Shown here in pieces: positions 1 to 10,633 of a DNA stretch of 64,000 nt (position 1 is its first letter; each line of letters opens with the position of its first letter). The notes beneath the pieces are model-generated. The model worked only from the letters and a program-made list of their open reading frames with translations, did not search any database and was not told the DNA's origin. A program made the translations under genes and the position numbers. This stretch comes from Lepas anatifera. Lineage: Eukaryota; Arthropoda; Thecostraca; Lepadidae. The stretch is from contig JAOTON010000198.1 in NCBI GenBank assembly GCA_034440635.1, forward strand, positions 620,001 through 684,000, given 5' to 3'.

Positions 1-1409
1 TTTGCTGCTGACCTAGGGTCAAATACCTGATAGTCATGCCCACTGTGGACTTGACATTCATATGTTGTCCACATAATCTTTGGGAACAGAGCTTTCGATT
101 GATATCAAAATTATTGATCTGGGATTCATACCTCCTGAGATATTGAATTATGTCCCCTGTTTAGGCTCGGTTAGAACACTGTGCGGCCGCGGCCGCGCCG
201 ACGACACGGGCGGGCGCGCCGGGCAGCCGATTTTTGCGTGCATGGCGTCATTCTATGACTGATTACACATTGATCGAGTCTAGAACGCAAACAATTATTG
301 ACCTCACTAAATAGAAGAGATATGGGTGCACATTTCTGCTATGAATACTTTTAACATGAAGAATTACTGGCCACACTTTGGAAAAATCGTTGGAAGAAAT
401 GGTCAAAACATCTCTAAAACATTTAAAAATTTAGATAATAAATGCGACTCTGCAACTTTGGATGTTACATTCTCAATCCAATCCCGTGTCATTTGAAGCT
501 AAGAAAATGAATTTAGGGCTGAAAATAATCGTTGTATATCACCATGTTTTGACGAAATCGGCGGTTTTCACGATTTTCTTCAAGCTATAACGCCGAAACC
601 GCACGTCTGAGGAAAGAAATAATCTCAGATCAGGATCCAACGCTCCTGAAAACCCAGTGGACGAAATTGGAACGAAATCCGAGCCTATGCTATGTAGGGG
701 CCTGGTCGATCTGTGCTGGAACGTCTCCGAGTACGACATAACAAAGTGGAAATCCGGGCCCGGTTCGGTCAGTCACGATACCACGCTAAAATCGCCTAGT
801 GACACATGTAACGGCGGGAATGGCGGGTTTTATTTCGAAGTACATATTTGACGTGCCCATGGAATAATAAGGACGCGTAACATGACATGTGTTAATATCA
901 AAGCAATTTACAAATTTTCCTTGCACCGAATGCAAAAGCTTAAGGAAGTGAACAGAAAACAGATAGGGTACCAATCTGAAACAGCTTTATTATAGCTGCT
1001 GTCACGCAAACAGGAAAAACGAAAACTGAAATTAATTTTTGGTGTTTCAATTTTCTGTCATTCTCGGTTAACTTTATTGACAAATATTTATGTTTCTCCT
1101 TTACGGATCTTTTATGTGCGGTTCAATACGGTAGCTTCCTGCCGTCACGCTTCAAAATGTTTTACTCTGTTTAAAGTAGAACTCGTGGCGACAAAAACCT
1201 TCTTGCATTTTTATAACTGTAGCTTATTGTGGCCGACCCTGGGAACTGTCGCTTTGTTGGGAGAACGGGGAACTGAGGGCGTGAGTTGTGGCAGGAAGCC
1301 TAACCGGAGGTGAGGAAAGCGAAGCTGCGGTGGGATACATTTGTTTACTTTATCCACGGTAAGGAAAGGCGAGATAAGTCGAGGAGGTAACTTCATTTGA
1401 CACTGCACC
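1..1409. other. Unassigned flank, no gene recognised
   Basis: No protein family, RNA gene or repeat boundary could be recognised. The only compositional feature is a short GC-rich patch at about 181-235 with two overlapping GCGGCCGC words. All open frames are short (80 codons or fewer) and none resembles a known domain. It may be intergenic or intronic. Confidence 0.5.
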
Positions 1410-2448
1410 TTAACCCGCGCCCCACCGGGGGTCCGGCGCCACCTTCGCCCCACCGGGAGGGGCCATCGATGGCCCCCCCTCTAACTCCGAAAATATGGGC
1501 GTTAGCGCAAATCTGCAAAGTGCAATAGAAAGCTCGCGTGAATTCAGTAAGAAATTACTTCGCATGTTTTAGTGCTCAGGTCAATGGTTTGACCTCCAGA
1601 GGTCAAATTAGGTCAAGATCGGCTATTTTCACTCAAATATGCAATGATTAGGCAAACTGGGCATAACTCTTATGTCATTAGAGCTATTGAGGCCTGGTAA
1701 AGTACATTTGATAGCAAATTGCCAGTACTTTTTCCGCTATGTGGAACGTAAAGACCTCCCGCCAGTGGTTTGACTGCCAGAGGTCACCTCGTGACCTAAT
1801 ATGACCTAAGGTCACGAAAGGTCAAAAAGTGACCTTGCCGTATATCAAATGAAAGCCAGTGACAAGACAAACACGATGGTGTTTGTTTCACCGCTCTAGC
1901 TTAATTAGGTCAAAAGTTATTGTCCAAATACTGTTTTTGACCTCTGGTGACCTTGGATGACCTTGGAAAAGTCAAAGGGCAAATATGACCCCTGGGATCC
2001 GTGAAAGGGTGTCCAAAAACGTTGTTCTGAGCAGTCTGAGTATTTGCAATCATTTTTGTGGTTTTTATATCATGAAATAGCTTTTCCCCATGCTTTGTCA
2101 ATGGGAGAGGTCGCCTCGTGACCTGACCTCAGGGCACGAAATCGAAAAATCCCGGATATACACCTTGTAGACCCTGGAGGGGTCATGAAGTGTAGGAAGT
2201 TTCAAATCGATCGACTTTGAAATGTAGCTCTTACAGAGCTCTAAAGGTGAAGTGAGGTGACCTTGGTTGACCTCGTCTGGTGACCTGACCTTGGGTGACC
2301 CGGGGTAAAAAATTTCAGGGATGATGGGAAAATGATGCAGTGAGAGGTAGAGCCCTCAACCGCGGTGCTGCGCCTCGTCGTTTTTCTGCTATCCCGGAAA
2401 AACCTTAGGGGGGCCATCGATGGCCCCCTTCGGTGGGGCGAGGGTTAA
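1410..2448. mobile_element. TTAA-flanked MITE, family V, complete
   Basis: A 1,031-bp non-autonomous DNA element lies between two TTAA tetranucleotides (1410-1413 and 2445-2448). Its ends are inverted repeats: left CCCGCGCCCCACCG, right (reverse complement) CCCTCGCCCCACCG. Both ends then reach a GGGGCCATCGATGGCCCC palindrome. The left end has a second copy of the CCCCACCGG word after the spacer GCCACCTTCG. The interior codes for nothing and carries many AGGTCA/TGACCT hexamers, for example around 1585-1617, 1768-1830 and 2245-2300. TTAA duplication with ends starting CCC is known for the piggyBac superfamily; that assignment is inferred because no transposase is present. Confidence 0.8.
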
Positions 2449-3099
2449 TGCCAAGTGTTCATACGGCCATTTCTTTTAATTACTTTAAGCCAGTGGCTTT
2501 GCCATTGGAAGGGGTAGGGGCCGGACCCCAAGTTTTGGGAAAATTAACGGTCTTTCACCTTTAGCATAGAAGTAGAAGCATAGGTATCCGATAAGATCAT
2601 ATCGTAACCAGTAGAAATAGCACCAGAAGAAATAATTGTCAAAGGCAGGTTTTCGCCTTTAAATGTGATATTACCGCTGTGAAATCCACTAAAACATTAT
2701 CTATCATTCCTTTGAACACAAATATAAAAAAGAGGGGTTACCTTAATCCTTAGAAATATGCGACGGTGTTGTTGATTTTGGAAGAGTATAAAGTAACATT
2801 GCGACATATGACTTCTTTGGCTGCCGCCACCGAATGGAGTAGGGGAGCACACAGGAAAAATATAAATGGTGTTTTTGTATTGAATCTTTTTTCTGAACCT
2901 CCTCACAGTTGAGGTACCCTGTGACCGCAAAAATATTGATTGTAATCCCAAACCGCAGTGACATTTCACCCCCTCCTCCCCGTCCCGGCTGTGCTGGGCC
3001 GGTCGGTCACCGGGCACCGCAGCAGACAGCCGTCGGGCACATCCGCTAGTGCCTTGCATTGTGGAAAGTGGCTTTATTACAGTGTAGTGAGTCTAGCTA
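2449..3099. other. Unassigned spacer between MITE and LINE
   Basis: No gene is recognised. Short open frames on the minus strand (to 120 codons) have no family resemblance. A GC-rich stretch at about 2965-3050 adjoins the LINE; the LINE similarity begins only at about 3110. Confidence 0.45.
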
Positions 3100-4604
3100 C
3101 TGAGCTTATATTTCTGTTTGTCAGAAACAAAATTCTGGAACGTGTTGTTTATGACCAACTTTTCCGGCATGTTTCACCCTCGCTATGTTCAGAACAACAC
3201 GGATTCATTCCAAAACGCTCCTGCTCCACTAACCTCGCCACCTTCCTCAGCTCGGCGTGGGAGGCTATATCGGGGGGATGTCAGACAGACGCAATTTATA
3301 CAGATTATTCGGCTGCCTTTCAGAGTGTCAATCACAGCCTTATCATTCACAAACTCGAGAAATCTTATCACGTACATAGTTCTGCACTAAAATGGTTTGT
3401 CTCATATCTCTCCGATAGGCGCCAGAGGGTCATAGTGAATGGCAAAACATCTGATTGGAAGCCAGTTCTCTCTGGGGTTCCGGAAGGATCACTGGTCTCT
3501 CCTCTCATCTTTTCTCTCTTCATTAACGACCTCCCTCGGGTGATAAAGTCTGGCTGTTTATTGTACGCTGATGATGTAAAAATTTTCCGCAAAATTGAGG
3601 TACCCTCTGATGCGCTGCTGCTGCAGGACGACCTTGATCGTCTTCAGCAGTGGTCCACCCGATGGGCCCTCACACTAAATCCCTCTAAATGCAAAATCTT
3701 TATAGTGACCCTCAGGCGCACCCCCGCTCGGACAACATACCACATTGGCGATGTACCCCTGGAAGCAGTAGATGAAATACGGGACCTGGGAGTTATTCTA
3801 GACACTAAATTGACTTTTGCTCCACATATATCCAAAACTGTCAGTCAAGCCAACAGAGCACTTGGCCTTCTTCTGCGCTCATTTCAAACGGCTTCCAGGG
3901 GAGCTAAATTCGATAAAAAATCCCTCCTGGTTGCTTATTTCGCCAATGTAAGATCTATACTTGAGTATGGAAGTGTTGTCTGGGCGGGAGTAGCCAAATC
4001 CACGCTGAGCGCGTGGACAGAGTGCAACATAAATTTCTTATTTGGTTAAATAATCACTCTACACAACAATGTGACTCTATATCTTACGACTCGCTTTTGA
4101 ACCATTTCGGCCTCCCATCACTTGCTGCACGCAGGCTTCAATTCGATCTCATTTTCCTAAAAAGTATCTTTTCAGGTAAGATTCACTCCATCGACCTACT
4201 AAATTGTTTCCCCTTGCATATCCCAGCCCGGCTCACTCGCTCCTTTCGACTCTTCGCTGAGCGCCGCGGCCGTGTCAACGGGGGGGATTTTCTGTAGGGT
4301 GCCGAGAAGCATGAATTCATTTCTAGTCGCTTCCGGGGCCGACTTCTTTTGTGATGATTTTAATACTTTTAAGACATGTGTGGTTAGATTTGTAAATGCT
4401 CGGTAGGAACTGCACTATCAGCTCTGATCTGTTTTTTATGTTTTTGTGTTTTTTATACTTATATATTTCACCTTTTACCGTTTTTAGAAAGTACACTGTC
4501 TCGATTCTTGTGATTTAGATAGCCTTTTTTAATGCTTTGACTTCGCCTGTGAGTGGATTTTATCTGTTGGCGATTATTTTGAATAAATAAATAAATAAAT
4601 AAAC
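3100..4604 (+). mobile_element. LINE (non-LTR retrotransposon), 5'-truncated, Jockey/CR1-like reverse transcriptase
   Basis: The frame to 4049 encodes reverse transcriptase from just before motif 1 (ILERVVYDQLF, then EQHGFIPKRSCSTNLA) through motif A (YTDYSAAFQSVNH), motif B (GVPEGSLVSPLIFSLFINDL) and motif C (YADDVKIF). The metal-binding aspartates of the active site are therefore present. A frameshift near 4000 moves the rest, including AERVDRVQHKFLIWL and the C-terminal thumb-like region, into the frame ending at 4297. The endonuclease and ORF1 are missing, as expected from aborted target-primed reverse transcription. The 3' end is a non-coding tail closing in five or so (AATA) units at about 4582-4604, typical of LINE 3' ends. 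An open frame starts at 2958, but its first 50 residues do not look like LINE protein. The element is dead; the clade assignment is tentative. Confidence 0.85.
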
Positions 4605-5449
4605 CCTACTTTCTACGTGACCTGATGGGACCCCGTAACGAGCACAGCCGGCGACCGTACCGGAGCTGGCTCGGGCGCGTTTTAGTGCGGCTGACCGAAC
4701 CCACTAAGCGAGGTCATCATAGCAAAAGCCTCACTGCAGTGCAAAATGACATTTGTTTTCTAATGTAGCTTAACGAACTGAGCCCTGCAGAGCTGAATAC
4801 GAGGTTCGAAATGGCCCGGAACATAAAAGGCACCTGGGGTTTTCACTTTTTTAGGCCAGTAGACTACTGAACAGAGGACGCCTACGCAACGTCTGAATCA
4901 CTTTAAGCCGGAGGCTTCAAACCGTGTGATGAAGTAACATACACGTGAGATAATGCTACCGTCAGAGCATGTCTGTGCGGCACTGACCGCAATATGACTA
5001 TGTTTTTTAGTCAATACAGAACTGAAGTGTTGCTACAATATCCGTTATAATTCAGTTAATTTTCTAAACATCGCTCATTAAAAGATTAAGCACAATGGTC
5101 TCGTATAATAGAAAGAAATAGTTTGATTTGTGTCGTAACGACTGATAAAGTAAATTTACACAACAGTTATAAGCACCATTGGGATCCTCTGGCAGAGCAC
5201 GAAAGAATAACCTATCCTCTTATCTAGTGAGATTAAAACACGAAACGGTCATTGCGTGCTTAGATCAAGCCAATATTATTATAGCTGATAATGCTTACAG
5301 TTCATACTGCAGTGGCAACCCAAACACGATGACGTCAAAATAAGCGTTCTATTGTGAGAAAAAGTTAGCCAATCTAAACCAGTTTCTCCCAATGCGTTTC
5401 CAATCGAGAGCTTAGGACCCTGAACAGACCTCAGGTCATCGATATCAGA
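4605..5449. other. Unassigned spacer
   Basis: AT-rich unique-looking sequence. No gene, RNA or clear transposon end was seen; the longest open frame is about 60 codons. Confidence 0.45.
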
Positions 5450-5605
5450 AATCCCGTAACGACACATTGTTGTACTCGGCGGCCTTATTATGTGAGATGA
5501 ATGTTAGATCGTAAGAGTGATTCTTTTCTCACCGCGGTACCTATAAACGTTTTTTGGCGGTCACTTGACCTGGACTGGTGACCTGACCTGACATTGTCGG
5601 GATCT
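5450..5605 (-). repeat. TTAA-MITE fragment rich in TGACCT
   Basis: The stretch ending in tandem TGACCT words (about 5565-5595) resembles the end-proximal segments at 38460-38600 and 45965-46030. Neither terminus with TTAA is visible, so this is a remnant in the same orientation as those two. Confidence 0.45.
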
Positions 5606-5644
5606 CAGATTGTGTCAGAGGCTACAACAATGACCCCGTAGCAT

Positions 5645-5780
5645 GTTTACTGGCGGACGCAGGGGGGGCAAAGGGCCATGGCCGCCCCCAATTGCGAAAT
5701 TGTGCCCGATTTTCTTAAACGTTTACGATTTCTCCAGAGTTGACCCCCTAAACGGCGTTCCTGCCTCCACCCCTGAGCAC
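5645..5780. mobile_element. Short hAT-type MITE candidate
   Basis: A compact unit runs from a CTGGCGGACGCAGG-like left end to a right end whose reverse complement begins CAGGGGTGGAGGCAGG. The interior contains GGGGGGCA and a GATTTCTCC...AACGGCG core that recurs at 6485-6533. The target duplication could not be confirmed, so the boundaries are approximate. Confidence 0.4.
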
Positions 5781-6334
5781 GTATGCCAAGTACGGCGGCG
5801 TTGCACGCCTCCGTCTCTCGGCGCCAGGCGAAGAATCTTAGGGAAGTTGATATCAGCCCCTCATTCCGGCACGGGTTACGATATGATCGTATCGGAAACC
5901 TATTATTTTTTACGGTTTCAGGGGTAAGAACACATGCAGATTTGATATATTTGAATGTCAAGAAAATCGAAGTCCTCGCTCTCAAAAATTTTCAATTTTT
6001 AATCTATTTCAAATTTTTATCAATTTTAAAAATTTTCAGAACTATTTTTGGCAATCATTGGTATTCGCCAAGCGTTCTCCCTCTAAAACCGTTAACCGAT
6101 TTCAAATATCTCCGTAACTTTTTTGAAGCACAAAGCTTTGAATTTTACCAATCACGGAGTGACGTCACAATTTGACGTCGCTGTTACAACGAAACTAAAA
6201 CCCGGAGGTCTATTTCGACCACATATTTGGATTCTAGACTATGACGAGCCCCTATACGTCTCATTTCATAGATATCTGAGGGGGATGCCGTGTAAAATCA
6301 CACTTTTACTGCTTGAGTTGGCATGGAATGACCA

Positions 6335-6336
<2 letters not shown>

Positions 6337-6392
<56 letters not shown>

Positions 6393-6408
6393 AGAGAGAG
6401 AGAGAGAG
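6337..6408. repeat. (TA)n then (AG)n microsatellite
   Basis: About 26 TA units (6337-6389) pass directly into about 9 AG units (6390-6408). This is the first of four (TA)n tracts between here and 10700, the other three of which abut Penelope-like fragments. Confidence 0.95.
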
Positions 6409-6409
6409 G

Positions 6410-6537
6410 GCATATATAGAAGGGGCCAGTGGGCCATACCCCGCAAAATACCGAAATTTTGATAGCTTTTCTAAACAAAACATTATGTTTTTCGATTTCT
6501 CCCGAGTTGCCCCGCCCCCAAACGGCGCTCCTGCGTC

Positions 6538-6539
<2 letters not shown>
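6410..6539. mobile_element. Short hAT-type MITE copy between two (TA)n tracts
   Basis: This block shares its internal core (TTTTTCGATTTCTCCCGAGTTG, then AACGGCGCTCCTG) with 5645-5780. It is flanked on both sides by (TA)n, suggesting insertion into a longer TA tract. The termini are not certain. Confidence 0.4.

Positions 6540-6571
<32 letters not shown>
6540..6571. repeat. (TA)n microsatellite
   Basis: About 16 TA units, joined directly to an inverted Penelope-like N-terminal fragment. Confidence 0.95.
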
Positions 6572-6573
<2 letters not shown>

Positions 6574-6753
6574 GTTGAATATGACGGCGAAATGGGCCTT
6601 TGTTACTTTTCGGCTAAGTGGTTCTATGGTCCTAATAAGCTTCTTGTTCTCGCGATTGATTTCTCTTAAAATAACACCAAACGACTCTGGGCTTTGCAAC
6701 GTTTCGATATTTCTAATATCATCCTCTGGCATAATTAAACATATTAAATACAC
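6572..6753 (-). pseudogene. Penelope-like element N-terminal fragment
   Basis: The minus strand encodes VILREINRENKKLIRTIE, then LSRKVTKAHFAVIFNE, and then runs straight into the TA tract. This resembles the basic helical region upstream of the reverse transcriptase in Penelope-like elements. Nearly the same peptide is encoded on the plus strand at 6866-7020, so the two are head-to-head. Only this N-terminal piece is present. Confidence 0.6.
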
Positions 6754-6865
6754 AGCAAAATCGATCTAGTATTCGTAAATATTCTCGTCGGACTCCATAC
6801 CTTCTAAAATGAGCGAACATTATTTCATAGCATAGGCAAGTAAAAAACAATCACAAGAGACGCCC

Positions 6866-7017
6866 AGAGTCGTTTGGTGTTATTTTAAGAGAATTCAATC
6901 GCGAGAACAAGAAGCTTATCAGGACCATAGAATCACTTAGCCGAAAAGTAACAAAGGCCCATTTCGCCGTCATATTCAACGAAGATTGCATCAAAGAAAA
7001 CCTGCTCCCGAAGCACT

Positions 7018-7020
<3 letters not shown>
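6866..7020 (+). pseudogene. Penelope-like element N-terminal fragment
   Basis: The plus strand encodes VILREFNRENKKLIRTIE, LSRKVTKAHFAVIFNEDC and then IKENLLPKHSN. The last segment fits the N-terminal pattern of Penelope-like proteins (basic helix, Cys, then a PK motif). It is cut off by the (AT)n tract at 7021. With 6572-6753 it forms an inverted pair separated by about 110 bp. Confidence 0.6.

Positions 7021-7096
<76 letters not shown>
7021..7096. repeat. (AT)n microsatellite
   Basis: About 38 AT units. The tract interrupts Penelope-like coding sequence on its left and lies about 30 bp outside the left arm of the large palindrome. Confidence 0.97.
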
Positions 7097-7099
<3 letters not shown>

Positions 7100-7126
7100 T
7101 ATAAGACGGAAGCAAGTTATTATTAA

Positions 7127-8863
7127 TACAGTGCTGGTTGAACGTCACCGCAGCTTTGGCTTTGTGTAGTTTTTCTTTCTAGGGTTTCAATGTTCCTGAT
7201 AAGTTTTCGGTTTTCTATGCTATGTTCGTGTAAAATTGTTCCGATATTCATGTCATATTAAAGAAAATTGAAGTAAAAACGCACCTAAAGTCGACCGGTT
7301 TCATTTATCTCACATAAACATTTTCAAGACTGAGGTACGTTGAATAGTAGTTACAAAATTTAAGGTTTGAATTTTTGATGTCTCGCACAAGATCCCATGC
7401 ATATGAGCACTAATCACTTCACATTGCGGCAAATAAACATGCAACACGATTAACACCACAGAGATTGATTAGATTGTCAAGATGAATAAATTGTCTAAAA
7501 GGAAAGCTTTACATTACGAGACAAGGACAAAATTCATAATACACTCTAAGCGTTACAATGAAAGTACACGTGAGGGGGAGGGGCTACTCTATGATAGCCG
7601 AGGCCCCTCAAAAAGTAGGAGAGTTCCCCTGGCGTTCTGCTGTTTATTGATCAGTGGGTCGCGCTCCCTGATGCACACGGCCTCTAGTGCCGCCAGGCGT
7701 CGGACGTCCCGAGCTCGTCCAATGATGGTGGTGTTCTCGACCAATTGCTGCCTGGTCAGTCGCCTGTGATGTTCTTCCAGGGTGTGGGAGGATGGTGCTC
7801 CACTCTGCAGGTGCATTGTGAGTCTTCTTGATAGCGTTGTTGTCGTGTACCCAATATAATTACTGTTTGGGAGGAGTGCACAGTCTCCTATCTGACAATT
7901 ATATTGGTACACGACGTTTGTTTGTTTCAGTGCCGATTTGTCCTCCGCCATGTTGTTCTTCATTACCAGGGATGAAGTTGACGGGCTCTGGTAATAAACT
8001 TGCAGCTTGATGTTTGCCTCGGGATCGGTTGGCTTGCAGTTCTTTGTGATTATCCTTTTTAGCACCTTTTCTTCGGTCTCGTAGCCTGCTGTCATTTGGC
8101 TTCTATAGAAGATGTTGATGGTGTTTGTTTGGTCTTTTGCTGCTGTTGCTGTTAAGTATTTGTTCAGAGTGTTGTTGATTTGTTGGTCTATAAATGCGAT
8201 GTCGTAGCTGTTGTCCGCTAGCGTTTGTTTTATTCGTCTTAATTCTTTGTGCACGTGAGGCCATGAAGAACAGTGGGTGAGCGCCCGGTGAACGTATGCT
8301 CTCACCACACTGCTTTTGTAGCGTTGAGGGCACTGGCTCTTGTAATGTAGGCACCTTCCGGCGTCTGTCGTCTTGCGATGAACGCTGGTGACGAATGGTC
8401 CGTCAGCTGCGTCGATAGAAATGTCTAAGAAATTAATATTTTCTTCAACACTTTCTTCTACCGTGAAGGTAAGCCCCGACACTGCTTCTAGTCTCGACTT
8501 GAGGTGTTGCAAGTCATCTTGATCTCCAACTTCCAGAAGTATGTCATCAACATACCTGCAATAGAGGGCTGGTTTTTCAGGCGTGTGTTCTAACACTTCG
8601 TCTTCGACTGCCGCCATAAAGGCTTGGGCGAAGAGCACACCCAGTGGCGAGCCCATGGCAACACCGTCAGTTTGGTAATACATATTCCCTTGCGGGCATC
8701 GAAATGGAGACTTGGTGGTGCACAGCCTGAGCATGGCACACATAATGTGCTCGGGGATGTCAAGTCCTGGTAGTGTGTCATGGCGATACACATAATCAGC
8801 AAGGATCTTGATTGTCCGTTCCACAGGTACGTTGGTAAACAGGCTAGTCACGTCCAAAGAAGC
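7127..8863 (-). mobile_element. Penelope-like element, left arm of palindrome
   Basis: Read on the minus strand this arm contains, in order, a reverse transcriptase truncated just before motif A, a linker, a GIY-YIG endonuclease, a 3' non-coding region of about 300 bp, and then the start of a second copy (N-terminal domain, about 7127-7250). Tandem, partly truncated copies with pseudo-LTRs are characteristic of Penelope-like retroelements. The arm is an inverted near-copy of 8907-10636, with a 43-bp spacer between the two. Confidence 0.9.
7280..7339 (-). ncRNA. Degenerate hammerhead-ribozyme-like fold in PLE pseudo-LTR, left arm
   Basis: Mirror image of 10425-10484; see that entry for pairing. 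Hammerhead ribozymes are established components of many Penelope-like elements. Here the conserved CUGANGA box is not intact, so activity is doubtful. Confidence 0.3.
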
Positions 8864-8962
8864 AATCCAAGTCACGTCCAAAGGCAGGACAAGGACTGGA
8901 AGCCTAGCTTCTTTGGACGTGACTAGCCTGTTTACCAACGTACCTGTGGAACGGACAATCAA
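7589..8962 (-). CDS. Penelope-like reverse transcriptase with GIY-YIG endonuclease (5'-truncated)
   Basis: This 457-residue open frame encodes most of a Penelope-like polyprotein: a reverse transcriptase copying element RNA, plus a nuclease that cuts the target. Motif A is SLDVTSLFTNVP (about 35-46), motif B GVAMGSPLGVLFAQ (100-113), and the catalytic box YVDD is at 137-140. A later PLE-typical segment is INFLDISID (176-184). The GIY-YIG domain follows a Cys pair (355, 361): YIGYT at 369-373, the expected catalytic Arg at 380, Glu at about 427 and Asn at 439. The fingers and N-terminal domain are missing. The first 33 residues come from the palindrome spacer and the opposite arm, so the start codon is fortuitous. 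No inactivating lesion lies between motif A and the stop; the sister copy at 8907-10255 is frameshifted. Confidence 0.9.
   Translation of the reverse strand: MIVRSTGTLVNRLVTSKEARLPVLVLPLDVTWIASLDVTSLFTNVPVERTIKILADYVYRHDTLPGLDIPEHIMCAMLRLCTTKSPFRCPQGNMYYQTDGVAMGSPLGVLFAQAFMAAVEDEVLEHTPEKPALYCRYVDDILLEVGDQDDLQHLKSRLEAVSGLTFTVEESVEENINFLDISIDAADGPFVTSVHRKTTDAGRCLHYKSQCPQRYKSSVVRAYVHRALTHCSSWPHVHKELRRIKQTLADNSYDIAFIDQQINNTLNKYLTATAAKDQTNTINIFYRSQMTAGYETEEKVLKRIITKNCKPTDPEANIKLQVYYQSPSTSSLVMKNNMAEDKSALKQTNVVYQYNCQIGDCALLPNSNYIGYTTTTLSRRLTMHLQSGAPSSHTLEEHHRRLTRQQLVENTTIIGRARDVRRLAALEAVCIRERDPLINKQQNARGTLLLFEGPRLS
8864..8906. other. Palindrome spacer
   Basis: The 43-bp unpaired centre separates the two PLE arms. 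It holds a second copy of GTCACGTCCAAAG, which also occurs at the inner end of the left arm. This short direct repeat suggests a microhomology or template-switch junction. Confidence 0.8.
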
Positions 8963-10255
8963 GATCCTTGCTGATTATGTGTATCGCCATGACACACTAC
9001 CAGGACTTGACATCCCCGAGCACATTATGTGTGCCATGCTCAGGCTGTGCACCACCAAGTCTCCATTTCGATGCCCGCAAGGGAATATGTATTACCAAAC
9101 TGACGGTGTTGCCATGGGCTCGCCACTGGGTGTGCTCTTCGCCCAAGCCTTTATGGCGGCAGTCGAAGACGAAGTGTTAGAACACACGCCTGAAAACCAG
9201 CCCTCTATTGCAGGTATGTTGATGACATACTTCTGGAAGTTGGAGATCAAGATGACTTGCAACACCTCAAGTCGAGACTAGAAGCAGTGTCGGGGCTTAC
9301 CTTCACGGTAGAAGAAAGTGTTGAAGAAAATATTAATTTCTTAGACATTTCTATCGACGCAGCTGACGGACTATTCGTCACCAGCGTTCATCGCAAGACG
9401 ACAGACGCCGGAAGGTGCCTACATTACAAGAGCCAGTGCCCTCAACGCTACAAAGCAGTGTGGTGAGCATACGTTCACCGGGCGCTCACCCACTGTTCTT
9501 CATGGCCTCTCGTGCACAAAGAATTAAGACGAATAAAACAAACGCTAGCGGACAACAGCTACGACATCGCATTTATAGACCAACAAATCAACAACACTCT
9601 GAACAAATACTTAACAGCAACAGCAGCAAAAGACCAAACAAACACCATCAACATCTTCTATAGAAGCCAAATGACAGCAGGCTACGAGACCGAAGAAAAG
9701 GTGCTAAAAAGGATAATCACAAAGAACTGCAAGCCAACCGATCCCGAGGCAAACATCAAGCTGCAAGTTTATTACCAGAGCCCGTCAACTTCATCCCTGG
9801 TAATGAAGAACAACATGGCGGAGGACAAATCGGCACTGAAACAAACAAACGTCGTGTACCAATATAATTGTCAGATAGGAGACTGTGCACTCCTCCCAAA
9901 CAGTAATTATATTGGGTACACGACAACAACGCTATCAAGAAGACTCACAATGCACCTGCAGAGTGGAGCACCATCCTCCCACACCCTGGAAGAACATCAC
10001 AGGCGACTGACCAGGCAGCAATTGGTCGAGAACACCACCATCATTGGACGAGCTCGGGACGTCCGACGCCTGGCGGCACTAGAGGCCGTGTGCATCAGGG
10101 AGCGCGACCCACTGATCAATAAACAGCAGAACGCCAGGGGAACTCTCCTACTTTTGAGGGGCCTCGGCTATCATAGAGTAGCCCCTCCCCTCACGTGTAC
10201 TTTCATTGTAACGCTTAGAGTGTATTATGAATTTTGTCCTTGTCTCGTAATGTAA
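8907..10255 (+). pseudogene. Penelope-like RT/GIY-YIG copy with frameshifts
   Basis: Same protein as the left-arm copy, but broken. One A is missing from an A-run near 9195, just before the YVDD box, so the frame from motif A ends at 9281 with unrelated residues. Further losses of one A and one AG near 9452-9468 break the frame again. From 9512 the frame is open through the linker and GIY-YIG (YIGYTTTTLSRRLTMHLQ). A one-base loss in a T-run near 10155 removes the normal stop and extends the frame to 10255. These lesions could be real decay or long-read consensus errors. Confidence 0.85.
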
Positions 10256-10424
10256 AGCTTTCCTTTTAGACAATTTATTCATCTTGACAATCTAATCAAT
10301 CTCTGTGGTGTTAATCGTGTTGCATGTTTATTTGCCGCAATGTGAAGTGATTAGTGCTCATATGCATGGGATCTTGTGCGAGACATCAAAAATTCAAACC
10401 TTAAATTTTGTAACTACTATTCAA

Positions 10425-10484
10425 CGTACCTCAGTCTTGAAAATGTTTATGTGAGATAAATGAAACCGGTCGACTTTAGGTGCG
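10425..10484 (+). ncRNA. Degenerate hammerhead-ribozyme-like fold in PLE pseudo-LTR, right arm
   Basis: In the 3' non-coding region, CGTACCT (10425-10431) can pair with AGGTGCG (10478-10484), and AGTC (10433-10436) with GACT (10472-10475), as a stem I. TTTAT (10446-10450) pairs with ATAAA (10456-10460) as stem II. GAAAC (10462-10466) follows, then self-complementary ACCGGT as a minimal stem III and GTC (10469-10471) at the expected cleavage site. Small, dimerising type I hammerheads are known in Penelope-like elements. The first conserved box reads CUUGAAAA instead of CUGANGA, so this is either a relic or a chance fold. Confidence 0.3.
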
Positions 10485-10631
10485 TTTTTACTTCAATTTT
10501 CTTTAATATGACATGAATATCGGAACAATTTTACACGAACATAGCATAGAAAACCGAAAACTTATCAGGAACATTGAAACCCTAGAAAGAAAACTACACA
10601 AAGCCAAAGCTGCGGTGACGTTCAACCAGCA

Positions 10632-10633
<2 letters not shown>

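Noticed and set aside
6337..6753. 138-codon frame with poly-(Ile-Tyr)
   Set aside because: Only the PLE N-terminal part is meaningful; the rest translates TA and AG microsatellites and a MITE.
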